A stretch of 39,527 nucleotides of DNA. Origin: UBA6987 sp045616945. Its GTDB lineage: Bacteria > Bacillota > Clostridia > Lachnospirales > Lachnospiraceae. The stretch covers positions 1 through 39,527 of the forward strand of contig JAZLHR010000047.1 of NCBI GenBank assembly GCA_045616945.1. Reading direction: 5' to 3'. The notes beneath the pieces are model-generated. The model saw only the letters and a list, made by a program, of their open reading frames with translations. It was not told the origin of the DNA and did not search any database. Shown one piece after another: positions 32,206-39,527 of this stretch (its first letter is position 1; every line of letters begins with the position of its first letter). Position numbers and translations under genes: made by a program.

Positions 32206-32997
32206 TTACAGACTTTTCTGCGACAGGGAATCCGGCGTCTGGATCCCCAAACGGCTGCACATCGTGCCGTAATATGCCGGATCACCGCTGGTAAATATCT
32301 CGAGCGTATGCTCCTTCTTTTCCTGCAGCAGATCTTCCCGGGCCAGATAATCGCGGATGTCCCTGGCCATTTCAAGGGCAGGATCGATAAAGCTGACATC
32401 CGGGGCTTCCGCCTCAAACTGATCCCGCACAATGGGATAATGCGTACAGCCCAGAATGACGTGGGAAGGATGTCCCTGCAGGAACAGGTCGGACAGATTG
32501 GCCTTTACATTTTCCGGCACCTCGTCAAAGCGACCTGTATCGAGCAGCGTAGCGAGCATATGATTGCCCGCGCCGTATACCCGGACGGAAGGATCCTTCT
32601 CGTGGATGAGCCTGGCATACCAGCCGGTCTTCACCGTAAAATCGGTCGCGACCAGTCCTACCTCGGGAAGCTGCAGATCCAATACTCTTCTCGCTCCGGC
32701 GGCAACGATGCTGAAGATAGGCGTCCTGCGCAAAGGAGCGTAGGCATCGTATAAAGTGGAAAGCGTATTGCAGGCAACGGCAATGGCCTTCACCTCATTC
32801 GATTCCATGAAATCCAGGATCTTGTTCATCAGGCGCAGGATCTCGGGCTTTTCCTTATTGCCGTAGGGCACATTGGCACTGTCGCCGAAATAAACGATAT
32901 CCTCGCCGGGCAAAAGGGTCTGCAGCTGACGCACTACCGTCAGTCCGCCCACGCCGGAATCCAGTACACCGATCTTATGCTTTGCACTGTTTTTCAT
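32206..32997 (-). CDS. murI: Glutamate racemase
   Basis: A 263-residue enzyme producing D-glutamate for peptidoglycan. Asp13 lies in LDSGVGG (12-18), and the two catalytic cysteines are Cys76 (ACNT) and Cys184 (GCTHYP), with PYGN (45-48) also conserved. Length is typical. AAGAAGG lies 7 bp before the ATG. First gene of the murI - galE - membrane protein operon, divergent from ahcY. Confidence 0.96.
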   Translation of the reverse strand: MKNSAKHKIGVLDSGVGGLTVVRQLQTLLPGEDIVYFGDSANVPYGNKEKPEILRLMNKILDFMESNEVKAIAVACNTLSTLYDAYAPLRRTPIFSIVAAGARRVLDLQLPEVGLVATDFTVKTGWYARLIHEKDPSVRVYGAGNHMLATLLDTGRFDEVPENVKANLSDLFLQGHPSHVILGCTHYPIVRDQFEAEAPDVSFIDPALEMARDIRDYLAREDLLQEKKEHTLEIFTSGDPAYYGTMCSRLGIQTPDSLSQKSL

Positions 32998-33040
32998 ATC
33001 GGAACCTTCTTATTCTGTTTGCCCCGAAGGGCTGCTCCCT

Positions 33041-33069
33041 ATTGTATCGTACTGACGAAAAAAAAGCAA
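33041..33069 (-). promoter_or_regulatory. Promoter of the murI operon
   Basis: On the minus strand TTGCTT (33064-33069), a 17-bp spacer and TACAAT (33041-33046). The start would be near 33034, about 37 nt before the ATG. Confidence 0.65.
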
Positions 33070-33116
33070 GAAGCCAGCACAGTCTGAATAATGCTGCCGC
33101 AGGCCGGAACAGGTCG

Positions 33117-33164
33117 TTCCTGCAATGCATTTCCGTTTTTTTCCTGCAATGCATTTCCGTTTTT
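33117..33164. repeat. Perfect 24-bp tandem duplication upstream of ahcY
   Basis: Two identical 24-bp units (33117-33140 and 33141-33164) begin TTCCTGCAATGCATT and end in a T run; each contains the palindrome AATGCATT. The array ends 6 bp before the ahcY -35 element. Confidence 0.85.
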
Positions 33165-33169
33165 TTCTG

Positions 33170-33198
33170 ATGACAAGCCGCATATCTTCCTGTATAAT
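33170..33198 (+). promoter_or_regulatory. Promoter of ahcY
   Basis: ATGACA (33170-33175), a 17-bp spacer and a perfect TATAAT (33193-33198). The leader is only about 35 nt, too short for a SAM or SAH riboswitch. Confidence 0.7.
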
Positions 33199-33238
33199 AG
33201 TCAGTCGGAATCCAACTATTCCAAGTGAGGTCATTTCC

Positions 33239-34486
33239 ATGAAAAACTGTGATATTGCCGATATTTCGCTGGCCCCTTCCGGCCGCGACAAGATTGCCTG
33301 GGTGGAAAGCTATATGCCCATCCTCCGCAAGATCCAGGCCCGCTTCCGCGAAGAAAAGCCTTTCGCGGGCAAAAAGATCGCCATGTCCATCCATCTGGAG
33401 GCCAAGACGGCTTTTCTGGCCTGTGTTCTGGCAGAAGGCGGCGCGGAAATATACGCGACCGGCTGCAATCCGCTCTCCACACAGGATGATGTGGCTGCCG
33501 CACTGACGGAAGCCGGTTTTTCCGTCCACGCCCGCCACGGGGTCAATGAGGAAGATTATACCCTTCATCTGAAAGAAACGCTCGCCTGCCGGCCGGATCT
33601 GATCATCGACGACGGCGGAGACCTGATCCAGCTTCTCGAAGGCGAATGCCGCGCACTGGGGCAGAATCTGATCGGCGGCTGTGAGGAAACCACCACCGGG
33701 ATCCACCGGCTGAAATCCCGAGCCGCGGCAGGCAGACTGCACTATACGATGATGAACGTCAACGATGCCGACTGCAAGCATCTGTTTGACAATCGCTACG
33801 GAACGGGGCAGTCCACTCTGGACGGGATCATGAACGCGACCAACCTGATCATCGCCGGCAAGACCGTTGTTGTGGCAGGCTACGGCTGGTGCGGAAAGGG
33901 CCTTGCGATGCGTGCCAAGGGCATGGGCGCGGTCGTCATCGTCACGGAAGTCGATCCCGTCAAGGCCATTGAGGCCGTCATGGACGGGTTCCGCGTGATG
34001 CCTATGGCGGAAGCCGCCAAAGAAGGCGATCTGTTTGTCACCCTGACAGGCTGCAGGGATATCCTCCGCAAAGAGCATTTCGCGGTCATGAAGGACGGTG
34101 CTCTGCTGGCCAATTCGGGGCATTTCGATGTCGAGATCAACAAAACCGACCTTGCGGAGGGTGCAGGGGAAATCCTGCAGCGCAAGCCGCATATCACCGG
34201 ATACCGCCAGGCGGACGGGCGTATGCTGAATCTGCTGGCAGAGGGCCGTCTGGTCAATCTTGCCGCAGGCAACGGCCATCCGGCCGAAATCATGGATATG
34301 AGTTTCGGGATCCAGGCCCTCTGCCTCGAATATCTTGCCAAGCACGGCAGTTCCATGCAGCCGGGCGTATATGCGGTTCCGCCTGAGATCGACGGGGAAG
34401 TTGCCCGCGTCAAGCTCGCATCGCTCGGGATTGAATTGGATCGGCTGACGCCCGAGCAGGAAGCCTATCTGCATAAAGTGGATTGA
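33239..34486 (+). CDS. ahcY: S-adenosylhomocysteine hydrolase
   Basis: A 415-residue NAD-dependent enzyme that splits S-adenosylhomocysteine into adenosine and homocysteine, clearing the product of methyltransferases. Visible motifs are HLEAKTA, GCNPLSTQDD, GGCEETTTGIHRL, NDADCKHLFDNRYGTGQS, the NAD loop VVAGYGWCGKG (WC where many bacterial and eukaryotic enzymes have DV), and the C-terminal substrate gate region GNGHPAEIMDMSF. The length and GYGWCGKG loop match the shorter archaeal/thermophile-type branch that lacks the roughly 40-residue insertion. GTGAGGT lies 7 bp before the ATG at 33239. It is monocistronic. Confidence 0.95.
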   Translation: MKNCDIADISLAPSGRDKIAWVESYMPILRKIQARFREEKPFAGKKIAMSIHLEAKTAFLACVLAEGGAEIYATGCNPLSTQDDVAAALTEAGFSVHARHGVNEEDYTLHLKETLACRPDLIIDDGGDLIQLLEGECRALGQNLIGGCEETTTGIHRLKSRAAAGRLHYTMMNVNDADCKHLFDNRYGTGQSTLDGIMNATNLIIAGKTVVVAGYGWCGKGLAMRAKGMGAVVIVTEVDPVKAIEAVMDGFRVMPMAEAAKEGDLFVTLTGCRDILRKEHFAVMKDGALLANSGHFDVEINKTDLAEGAGEILQRKPHITGYRQADGRMLNLLAEGRLVNLAAGNGHPAEIMDMSFGIQALCLEYLAKHGSSMQPGVYAVPPEIDGEVARVKLASLGIELDRLTPEQEAYLHKVD

Positions 34487-34511
34487 CCGTTTATTCCGCT
34501 GTCAAAAGAAT

Positions 34512-34543
34512 TCCCCCGGCCGCCGTACAGGGCAGTCGGGGGA
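34512..34543. terminator. Terminator between ahcY and the recG-gal operon
   Basis: TCCCCCG (34512-34518) pairs with CGGGGGA (34537-34543), followed by TTTTTT. It serves ahcY and may also serve the convergent CvpA-like gene. Confidence 0.8.
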
Positions 34544-34547
34544 TTTT

Positions 34548-35429
34548 TTATCGGTTCAATAATAAGATAATCGGATTCTTATCCATCAGGAGCCGCAGCA
34601 GGAAGGTCCCCGACTTGATATCCTCCAAAGGTGCCGCAAGTGAAGGAATGCGCTGGACGACCCAGGCCGCTGCGGAAAGAAGCAGGATCGCGGCAGCCAG
34701 CTGCAATATCATCCCTCCCAGATGATTCAGGGTCCCGATCACGGGAATCTTGAAGATCAGATTATTCAGTCCGCGTGTCAGAATCTTCAAAATGACCGAC
34801 GCCAGCAGGAAGACCAGCAGGAAGATGATCCCCCGGACGATCACCTGGAAGACCTGTTTCGAAAGACCGCCGATCATGTTATCCAACTGACCTTCGGAGC
34901 CTTCTCCCCCCTTACCGCTCAGCTCATCAACGATATTTTGAAGTTTTTCCTTTGAAAAACCCATTTTTTGCATAAGATCGAGCGCGCGGTCCAGCGTCTC
35001 CCTGGCGGAATCATCCAAACCCGAAAGGTCGATATCCAGGCCGGCCCCGGCAGCTTCTTCCGACGCCTGCTCCGTTTCGGCAGCCATCAGACGTATCCCG
35101 AAAAGCAGCGGAAGGTTACTTCCGGATATTGCAGACGGTTCTTCGGTGCTTTCCTCTTCTTCCCCGGCCGGAGCGGGATCTTCATTATTTTTTGCTTCGG
35201 TAATGGTTTTTTTCACCTGTTCTTCAAAATACGGATACATTTTTTCCGTTGCGAGCGGTGCCAGCCAATCCGATACGGTAAACGCGGCAAATACCGATGC
35301 CGCCACGATCACTACCGTCATCACGGACCTGAAAAGGCCGCGGCGATAACCGATACAACAAAATACAGCCAGTACCAGAACGATCAGCGCATCGGCCAGG
35401 ATCTGGTTTCCGGAAAAATAAAGATGCAT
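34548..35429 (-). CDS. CvpA family membrane protein
   Basis: A 293-residue membrane protein resembling CvpA/colicin V production proteins. TM segments lie near residues 10-28 and 35-52, with GYRRGLFRSVMTVV between them as in CvpA. A large acidic loop (about 65-190, rich in Glu) follows, then two more TMs (about 195-225 and 240-262). The long acidic insert is larger than in Escherichia coli CvpA (about 160 residues). CvpA proteins influence envelope function, but the role is not settled. AAGGAG lies 7 bp before the ATG. Last gene of the recG - galK - galM operon, with an 11-bp gap from galM. Confidence 0.8.
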   Translation of the reverse strand: MHLYFSGNQILADALIVLVLAVFCCIGYRRGLFRSVMTVVIVAASVFAAFTVSDWLAPLATEKMYPYFEEQVKKTITEAKNNEDPAPAGEEEESTEEPSAISGSNLPLLFGIRLMAAETEQASEEAAGAGLDIDLSGLDDSARETLDRALDLMQKMGFSKEKLQNIVDELSGKGGEGSEGQLDNMIGGLSKQVFQVIVRGIIFLLVFLLASVILKILTRGLNNLIFKIPVIGTLNHLGGMILQLAAAILLLSAAAWVVQRIPSLAAPLEDIKSGTFLLRLLMDKNPIILLLNR

Positions 35430-35440
35430 ATTATGACTCC

Positions 35441-36454
35441 TTATCCTGCAGTAAAGCGATATACGGTCTCGGTCCTGTACTCCGCGCCTGCCTTCAGAAC
35501 TACCGAAGGGAAGTGCGGAATGCGCGGAGAGTTCGGGAAATGCTGGGTCTCAAGGCAAATGGCGTGGTTGGTGAGATATTTGGCGCCGTCCTTGCCGGCA
35601 TCGGAATGCAGGCCGCCGGACATGTAGATCTGAAGCCCGGGTTCCGTGGTCAGCGTTTCCATGCGGATGCCCGTACGCGGGCTTTCCAGCACCGCCGCTG
35701 CGGCATCGCCGCGCAGCACCATATTGTGGTCCATTCCCTTGGTTTTAGCCATGCCCGGGCGGCGGATGATCTCGCCGCAGGGAGCCGGGACACGAACATC
35801 AAAATCGGTTCCCTCCACGGACAGGATCTCACCGTTGGGGATCAGTTCATCATCGGCAGGCGTATAATAGTCGGCCGCCACGGAAAGCATCTGATCATCG
35901 ATCGTACCGCTTGCATGACCGGACAGATTGAAATAAGCATGGTTCGTCATGTTCACGACGGTATCCCTGTCGGAAACGGCTTTGTAACTGATCTTCAGTT
36001 CGCCGGGTGTTTCCAGGGAATAGATGATCTCAACCTGCAGTTCACCGGGGAAGCCCTGATCCATATGAGGAGAAGTGAGGCGGAAGACCGCTTTGTTTTC
36101 TTCCGGGATCACAGAAAAATTGCGGAAAGAAAAACCGTCCGGACCGCCGTGCAGCTGGTGGGGCCCCTCATTGGCGATCAGAGGATACCGAACGCCTCCG
36201 AGCGTAAATTCCGAATTGCCGATCCGGTTGGCATAGCGTCCCACGGTAGCGCCGAGATAATCCCCGTGCATATAATCCTCTGCCGTTTCATATCCGAGCA
36301 CCACATCTACGGGATTGCCGCTGCGGTCCGGAACATACAGGCGGCGCAAGGCAGCCCCTAAAGTAATGATCTCCGCGGACATTCCCTGTCCGTCCGTAAT
36401 GGTCACGGCACTGATGTCGCCCGCTGCGCAGCTGCCGAAGCTCTTCATATTCAT
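35441..36454 (-). CDS. galM: Galactose mutarotase (aldose 1-epimerase)
   Basis: A 337-residue enzyme interconverting alpha- and beta-galactose before phosphorylation by GalK. Conserved residues are H99 (GPHQLHGG), the catalytic acid H172 (TNHAYFNL) and the catalytic base E302 (LETQHFPN), with the NRIG motif near 76. AAAGGAG lies 7 bp before the ATG. It lies 20 bp after galK. Confidence 0.95.
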   Translation of the reverse strand: MNMKSFGSCAAGDISAVTITDGQGMSAEIITLGAALRRLYVPDRSGNPVDVVLGYETAEDYMHGDYLGATVGRYANRIGNSEFTLGGVRYPLIANEGPHQLHGGPDGFSFRNFSVIPEENKAVFRLTSPHMDQGFPGELQVEIIYSLETPGELKISYKAVSDRDTVVNMTNHAYFNLSGHASGTIDDQMLSVAADYYTPADDELIPNGEILSVEGTDFDVRVPAPCGEIIRRPGMAKTKGMDHNMVLRGDAAAAVLESPRTGIRMETLTTEPGLQIYMSGGLHSDAGKDGAKYLTNHAICLETQHFPNSPRIPHFPSVVLKAGAEYRTETVYRFTAG

Positions 36455-36474
36455 AGTCTTTCTCCTTTATATGA

Positions 36475-37725
36475 TCAGATGACCCGGCAGGCTCCTACCT
36501 GACGGATACGAAGAACATGACAGGAACCCTGACCGAGATAAGAATCCATCTTCTTCCGGAAGGAATCCAGTTCGAACATATTGACAAATGCCTGGATGGT
36601 TCCCCCGAAGCCGCCGCCGTGGACGCGCTCCGCGCCGTCCTTCATGCTGGAATGTGCCAATGCCAGAGCCATCATCATTTCCTGGTGCTGTCTGGAAGCA
36701 TTCGGGATGATATTCTGCAGATACATGGCGGAGGAACGCCCCGAAACACGTATCATCCGCAGAAAATTCGGTATATCTCCTCTGGAAATATATTCTGCCA
36801 GGTATTGCACACGGGCATTCTCCTGGAAGAAATGCAATGCCCGCAGGGCCGGACGGTCCCCGAGCTTTTCGCGAATGTCGGAAAGATTCGCGTAAAAATC
36901 CTCCTCATCCACCTCACGCAGTACATCCTTGCCGAAATAGGCTGCGACAGCCCTGCATTCTGCGGGAATAGCCGCATATTCCGCCGTCAGATCCTCATGT
37001 CCGGCATGAGAATCAATAATGCAGAGCGCATACCCCAGTTTATCCAGCGGGAAGGGCATCTGTATCACGGCCGGTGAAACAATGTCCTTGAAATCGATAA
37101 AGACGGCACCGCCTACGGAGGAAGCCATCTGGTCCATCAGACCGCTCGGCTTTCCGAAATACTCATTTTCCGCAAACTGTCCTGCCTGGGCGATCTCAAT
37201 GGCTGTCATGGAGGAATCAAAATACAGACTGTTGATGATCACGCCTATGAGTACTTCAAAAGCAGCGGAAGACGAAAGTCCGCTGCCCACGGGCACCATG
37301 GTACTGACATATATTTCAAGCCCGCGCCCGGTAAAATCACAGCCGCGCTTTGCAAATGCAAAGGCAACGCCCCGGATGAGAGAAGCAGTTGTCCCCTCTT
37401 CTTTCTTCTTTTTCAGATCACAGAGCTCGACCTCAACTGCACCGATGCCTTCGGAATACATCCGGATCCAACCGTCTCCGGTCTCACGCACCATACCTAC
37501 CGTATCCAGATTGACACTGGCTGCCAGAACACAGCCGCGCTGATGGTCCGTATGATTTCCGCAGATCTCCGTACGGCCGGGCGCCGAAAACAGGGCTTCC
37601 GGTGCAGCGCCGAATCTGGCTGTAAACTTTTCCTGAAGCAGCTCGAACCGGCGGATTTCACTTTCCACATTGTCCCTTCCGTACAGGCGCTCAATAAAAC
37701 CTTCTCTTTTTCTGAAATCCAGCAT
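36475..37725 (-). CDS. galK: Galactokinase (GHMP kinase)
   Basis: A 416-residue GHMP-family kinase phosphorylating galactose at C1. It has the galactokinase signature PGRTEICGNHTDHQRG (about 49-64; GNHTDH where Escherichia coli has GEHTDY), the ATP loop PVGSGLSSSAAFEV and the C-terminal motif VHGGGFGGTIQAF. This GNHTDH variant is common in clostridial galactokinases. GGAGG lies 6 bp before the ATG, 12 bp after recG. galT is not in the window, so the pathway must be completed elsewhere or through an alternative uridylyltransferase. Confidence 0.93.
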   Translation of the reverse strand: MLDFRKREGFIERLYGRDNVESEIRRFELLQEKFTARFGAAPEALFSAPGRTEICGNHTDHQRGCVLAASVNLDTVGMVRETGDGWIRMYSEGIGAVEVELCDLKKKKEEGTTASLIRGVAFAFAKRGCDFTGRGLEIYVSTMVPVGSGLSSSAAFEVLIGVIINSLYFDSSMTAIEIAQAGQFAENEYFGKPSGLMDQMASSVGGAVFIDFKDIVSPAVIQMPFPLDKLGYALCIIDSHAGHEDLTAEYAAIPAECRAVAAYFGKDVLREVDEEDFYANLSDIREKLGDRPALRALHFFQENARVQYLAEYISRGDIPNFLRMIRVSGRSSAMYLQNIIPNASRQHQEMMMALALAHSSMKDGAERVHGGGFGGTIQAFVNMFELDSFRKKMDSYLGQGSCHVLRIRQVGACRVI

Positions 37726-37737
37726 AGTATTCCTCCG

Positions 37738-39527
37738 TTAATAATAGAAATCCGTTATCTGATCCATACCGGCAGCAAACGGTCTGTTTTCTTCTTTTTC
37801 CAAATGAGGGTCATCCTCCAGCAGCTGCTGCGCTGCTTCCGCGGCCATATGCAGCAATGCCTGATCAGAGTATATATCACCCAGGCGAAAATGCAAGTCT
37901 CCGCTTTGTCTGACGCCGAAAACATCGCCGGGGCCGCGTATTTTCAGGTCCTCCGATGCGATCTCAAAGCCGTCCGTGCTCCTGCACAGGACTTCAAGAC
38001 GCTTGTTCTTTTCTTTTCTGCCGGAGCCGTCCATCAGGATGCAATAGGACTGCGCTTTCCCGCGTCCCACGCGCCCCCGCAGCTGATGCAGCTGTGCCAG
38101 TCCGAAACGTTCGGCATTTTTTACGACGATGAGCGTCGCATTCGGCACATCCACCCCTACCTCTACGACGGTCGTGGATACAAGGATCTGTATCTCCCCG
38201 CGCAGAAAGGCTTCCATCACCGAATTCTTTTCCGCCGGGCGCATACGGCCGTGAAGCACCGCGATCTTCACCGTATCCGGGAATACCTTCCGCAGCCCCG
38301 CGGCACAGTCGGCCACATTTTCGCCTTCCATGCCTTCGGAAGCTTCCACGAGCGGGCATATCACGTAGACCTGGTGCCCGGCATCCAGTTCACGCTGCAT
38401 AAAACGAACGGTACTTTTCCCGGCCGCCTCGGTCACGGCACATGTTTGTATCGGCAGGCGCCCCGCGGGCATTTCATCGACCACGGAAATATCCAGATCG
38501 CCGTAAAGGATGATCGCCAAAGTCCGGGGAATGGGGGTCGCACTCATGACAATCAGGTGCGGATCGCTGCCTTTTTTCGCCAATTTCTCCCGCTGACGCA
38601 CCCCGAAACGGTGCTGTTCATCCGTTACAACAAGTCCCAGCCGCCGAAAGACCACTTTTTCTTCAAACAGGGCATGGGTGCCGACAGCCAACATGGCCTC
38701 TCCGCCCTCACCGAGCGCCGCCCTGGCGGGTTTTTTCTCCGATTCCTTTAAGGAGCCGGTAAGCAAAACCGTTTGAATGGGAAGCCCCGCGGCGGCAAAG
38801 AGCGCCGTCAGTTTTTCATAGTGCTGCCTGGCCAATACTTCCGTCGGGGCCATCAGAGCGCCTTGGAAGCCGTTTTCCCAGGCTGTGATAAGGGCCAGCA
38901 CCGCCAGTACGGTCTTGCCGGAACCGACATCGCCCTGTATCAGGCGGTTCGTTTCATGCGTACCGGCCAGATCCGCTGCGATCTCTTGCCAAACGCGCTG
39001 CTGCGCCCCGGTCAGTGCATAGGGAAGCGTCCGGATAAAGGCTTCCGCCTGCGTCTGGCGCGGCATGGGGCAGGCATTGCCCCGTGTATCGTTCAAAGCC
39101 CTGACGCGCCGCACACCGACCAGAAACTGCAGGAATTCTTCATAAACCAGGCGCCTTCTGGCGCGCCCCAGCTGTTCTTCGCTTTCCGGGAAATGGATCG
39201 CACGGACAGCCTCCGGAGCCGTCATGGCCCTTTCCTCTTCCGTCAGGCGGGCGGCAGCCAGCGGAGGCAGCTGCCCGGGCAGTCCGGGGACCGTATCGCA
39301 TATTTCGAGTGCCGCGCGGACGGTCTTCCGGAACCGTCCCAGCGTCACTTCCCCCAGCGGCGCATACACCGGCAGGATCGTACCGGCCAGTTTTCCGTAC
39401 TCCTCCGGCTCGAAAAGCATCGGCTGGGATAATATCCTCCCTCGCTTCCCTTCAAAGACCCTGCCGCGAAAAACCTTCTCACTCCCCTTGGGAAGGGAAT
39501 TTTTCAGATAAGGCATCCGCAAATAAT
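37738..39527 (-). CDS. recG: ATP-dependent DNA helicase RecG (5' end beyond window)
   Basis: At least 595 residues of RecG, the fork-reversing helicase that acts on stalled forks and Holliday junctions. Visible are the end of the wedge OB domain (MPYLKNSLPKGSEKVFRGRV), Walker A GDVGSGKT, DEQHRFG, SATPIPRT and the C-terminal motifs HQLRGRVGRG and DLKIRGPGDVFG. The frame is open to the window end: the codon at 39520-39522 is TTG and reads as internal Leu, so the true start and about 80-90 N-terminal residues lie outside. It leads the recG - galK - galM - cvpA-like operon, and its promoter lies outside. Confidence 0.95.
   Translation of the reverse strand, partial: YLRMPYLKNSLPKGSEKVFRGRVFEGKRGRILSQPMLFEPEEYGKLAGTILPVYAPLGEVTLGRFRKTVRAALEICDTVPGLPGQLPPLAAARLTEEERAMTAPEAVRAIHFPESEEQLGRARRRLVYEEFLQFLVGVRRVRALNDTRGNACPMPRQTQAEAFIRTLPYALTGAQQRVWQEIAADLAGTHETNRLIQGDVGSGKTVLAVLALITAWENGFQGALMAPTEVLARQHYEKLTALFAAAGLPIQTVLLTGSLKESEKKPARAALGEGGEAMLAVGTHALFEEKVVFRRLGLVVTDEQHRFGVRQREKLAKKGSDPHLIVMSATPIPRTLAIILYGDLDISVVDEMPAGRLPIQTCAVTEAAGKSTVRFMQRELDAGHQVYVICPLVEASEGMEGENVADCAAGLRKVFPDTVKIAVLHGRMRPAEKNSVMEAFLRGEIQILVSTTVVEVGVDVPNATLIVVKNAERFGLAQLHQLRGRVGRGKAQSYCILMDGSGRKEKNKRLEVLCRSTDGFEIASEDLKIRGPGDVFGVRQSGDLHFRLGDIYSDQALLHMAAEAAQQLLEDDPHLEKEENRPFAAGMDQITDFYY

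Noticed and set aside
33117..33164. CRISPR-like repeat
   Set aside because: Only two adjacent units without spacers; no cas genes are present.
33171..33238. SAM/SAH riboswitch before ahcY
   Set aside because: The leader from the predicted start site is only about 35 nt and shows no conserved aptamer.
32975..34474. 499-codon open frame antisense to ahcY
   Set aside because: It runs fully across the conserved ahcY gene and into the intergenic repeat; no domain is recognisable.
38104..38117. LacI-like palindrome CCGAAACGTTCGG in recG
   Set aside because: It lies deep inside a conserved coding region, does not match the TTCAAACGTTGTAA site, and has no promoter nearby.
39520..39522. Start codon for RecG at the window edge
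   Set aside because: The codon is TTG inside the conserved wedge domain and the frame stays open to the end of the window, so the gene is truncated by the window.

Overview
The window looks like a chromosomal segment of an anaerobic Clostridia-type Firmicute with a moderately high G+C content, probably from the gut. The basis is the AAGGAGG-type ribosome sites, the TTGACA/TATAAT promoters, and the gene families present: an EFR1-type flavodoxin/ferredoxin, DegV, a YhaO/YhaN pair, a CotH kinase, a long fused ABC exporter and a clostridial-style galactokinase. Genus cannot be read from the sequence. I see no insertion sequence, phage gene, CRISPR array, tRNA or rRNA.

Layout. 1-4575: a MATE exporter (+), then a Nudix hydrolase and an MFS transporter in one minus-strand operon, then an unrecognised 260-residue protein (+). 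4642-8079: a ceramidase-fold hydrolase (+) facing a clan GH-A glycoside hydrolase (-) across a shared terminator. 8155-14324: a minus-strand DNA repair operon, pcrA/uvrD - ybaK - yhaO - yhaN. 14566-17122: a DegV protein and a second MATE exporter, the latter behind a structured leader of about 148 nt. 17250-19154: a GH20-like hexosaminidase (-). 19419-22564: a minus-strand operon of three sugar isomerase/epimerase-fold enzymes, divergent from a LacI-family regulator (22714-23748). 23901-27124: a fused ABC ATPase/permease and a 53-residue ORF. 27286-30369: a CotH-kinase protein (-) divergent from an EFR1 ferredoxin (+). 30483-32997: murI - galE - membrane protein (-). 33239-34486: ahcY (+). 34548-39527: recG (cut by the window end) - galK - galM - CvpA-like (-).

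How genes fit together. The most interesting link is a 14-bp imperfect palindrome centred on CG. It is identical at 4605-4618, over the start region of the ceramidase-fold gene, and at 22595-22608, over the start region of the isomerase operon beside the lacI-type gene. This suggests one LacI-type repressor controls both loci, tying the lipid-amidase-like fold enzyme to a rare-sugar pathway with no kinase, aldolase or transporter in view. The ceramidase-like protein keeps the presumed zinc ligands but has Asn where ceramidases have the nucleophilic Ser, so its substrate is probably not ceramide. The two glycosidases (GH-A and GH20) lack signal peptides and would act on imported glycans. Leloir-pathway genes (galK, galM, galE) are spread over two housekeeping operons that also carry recG and murI; galT is not in the window.
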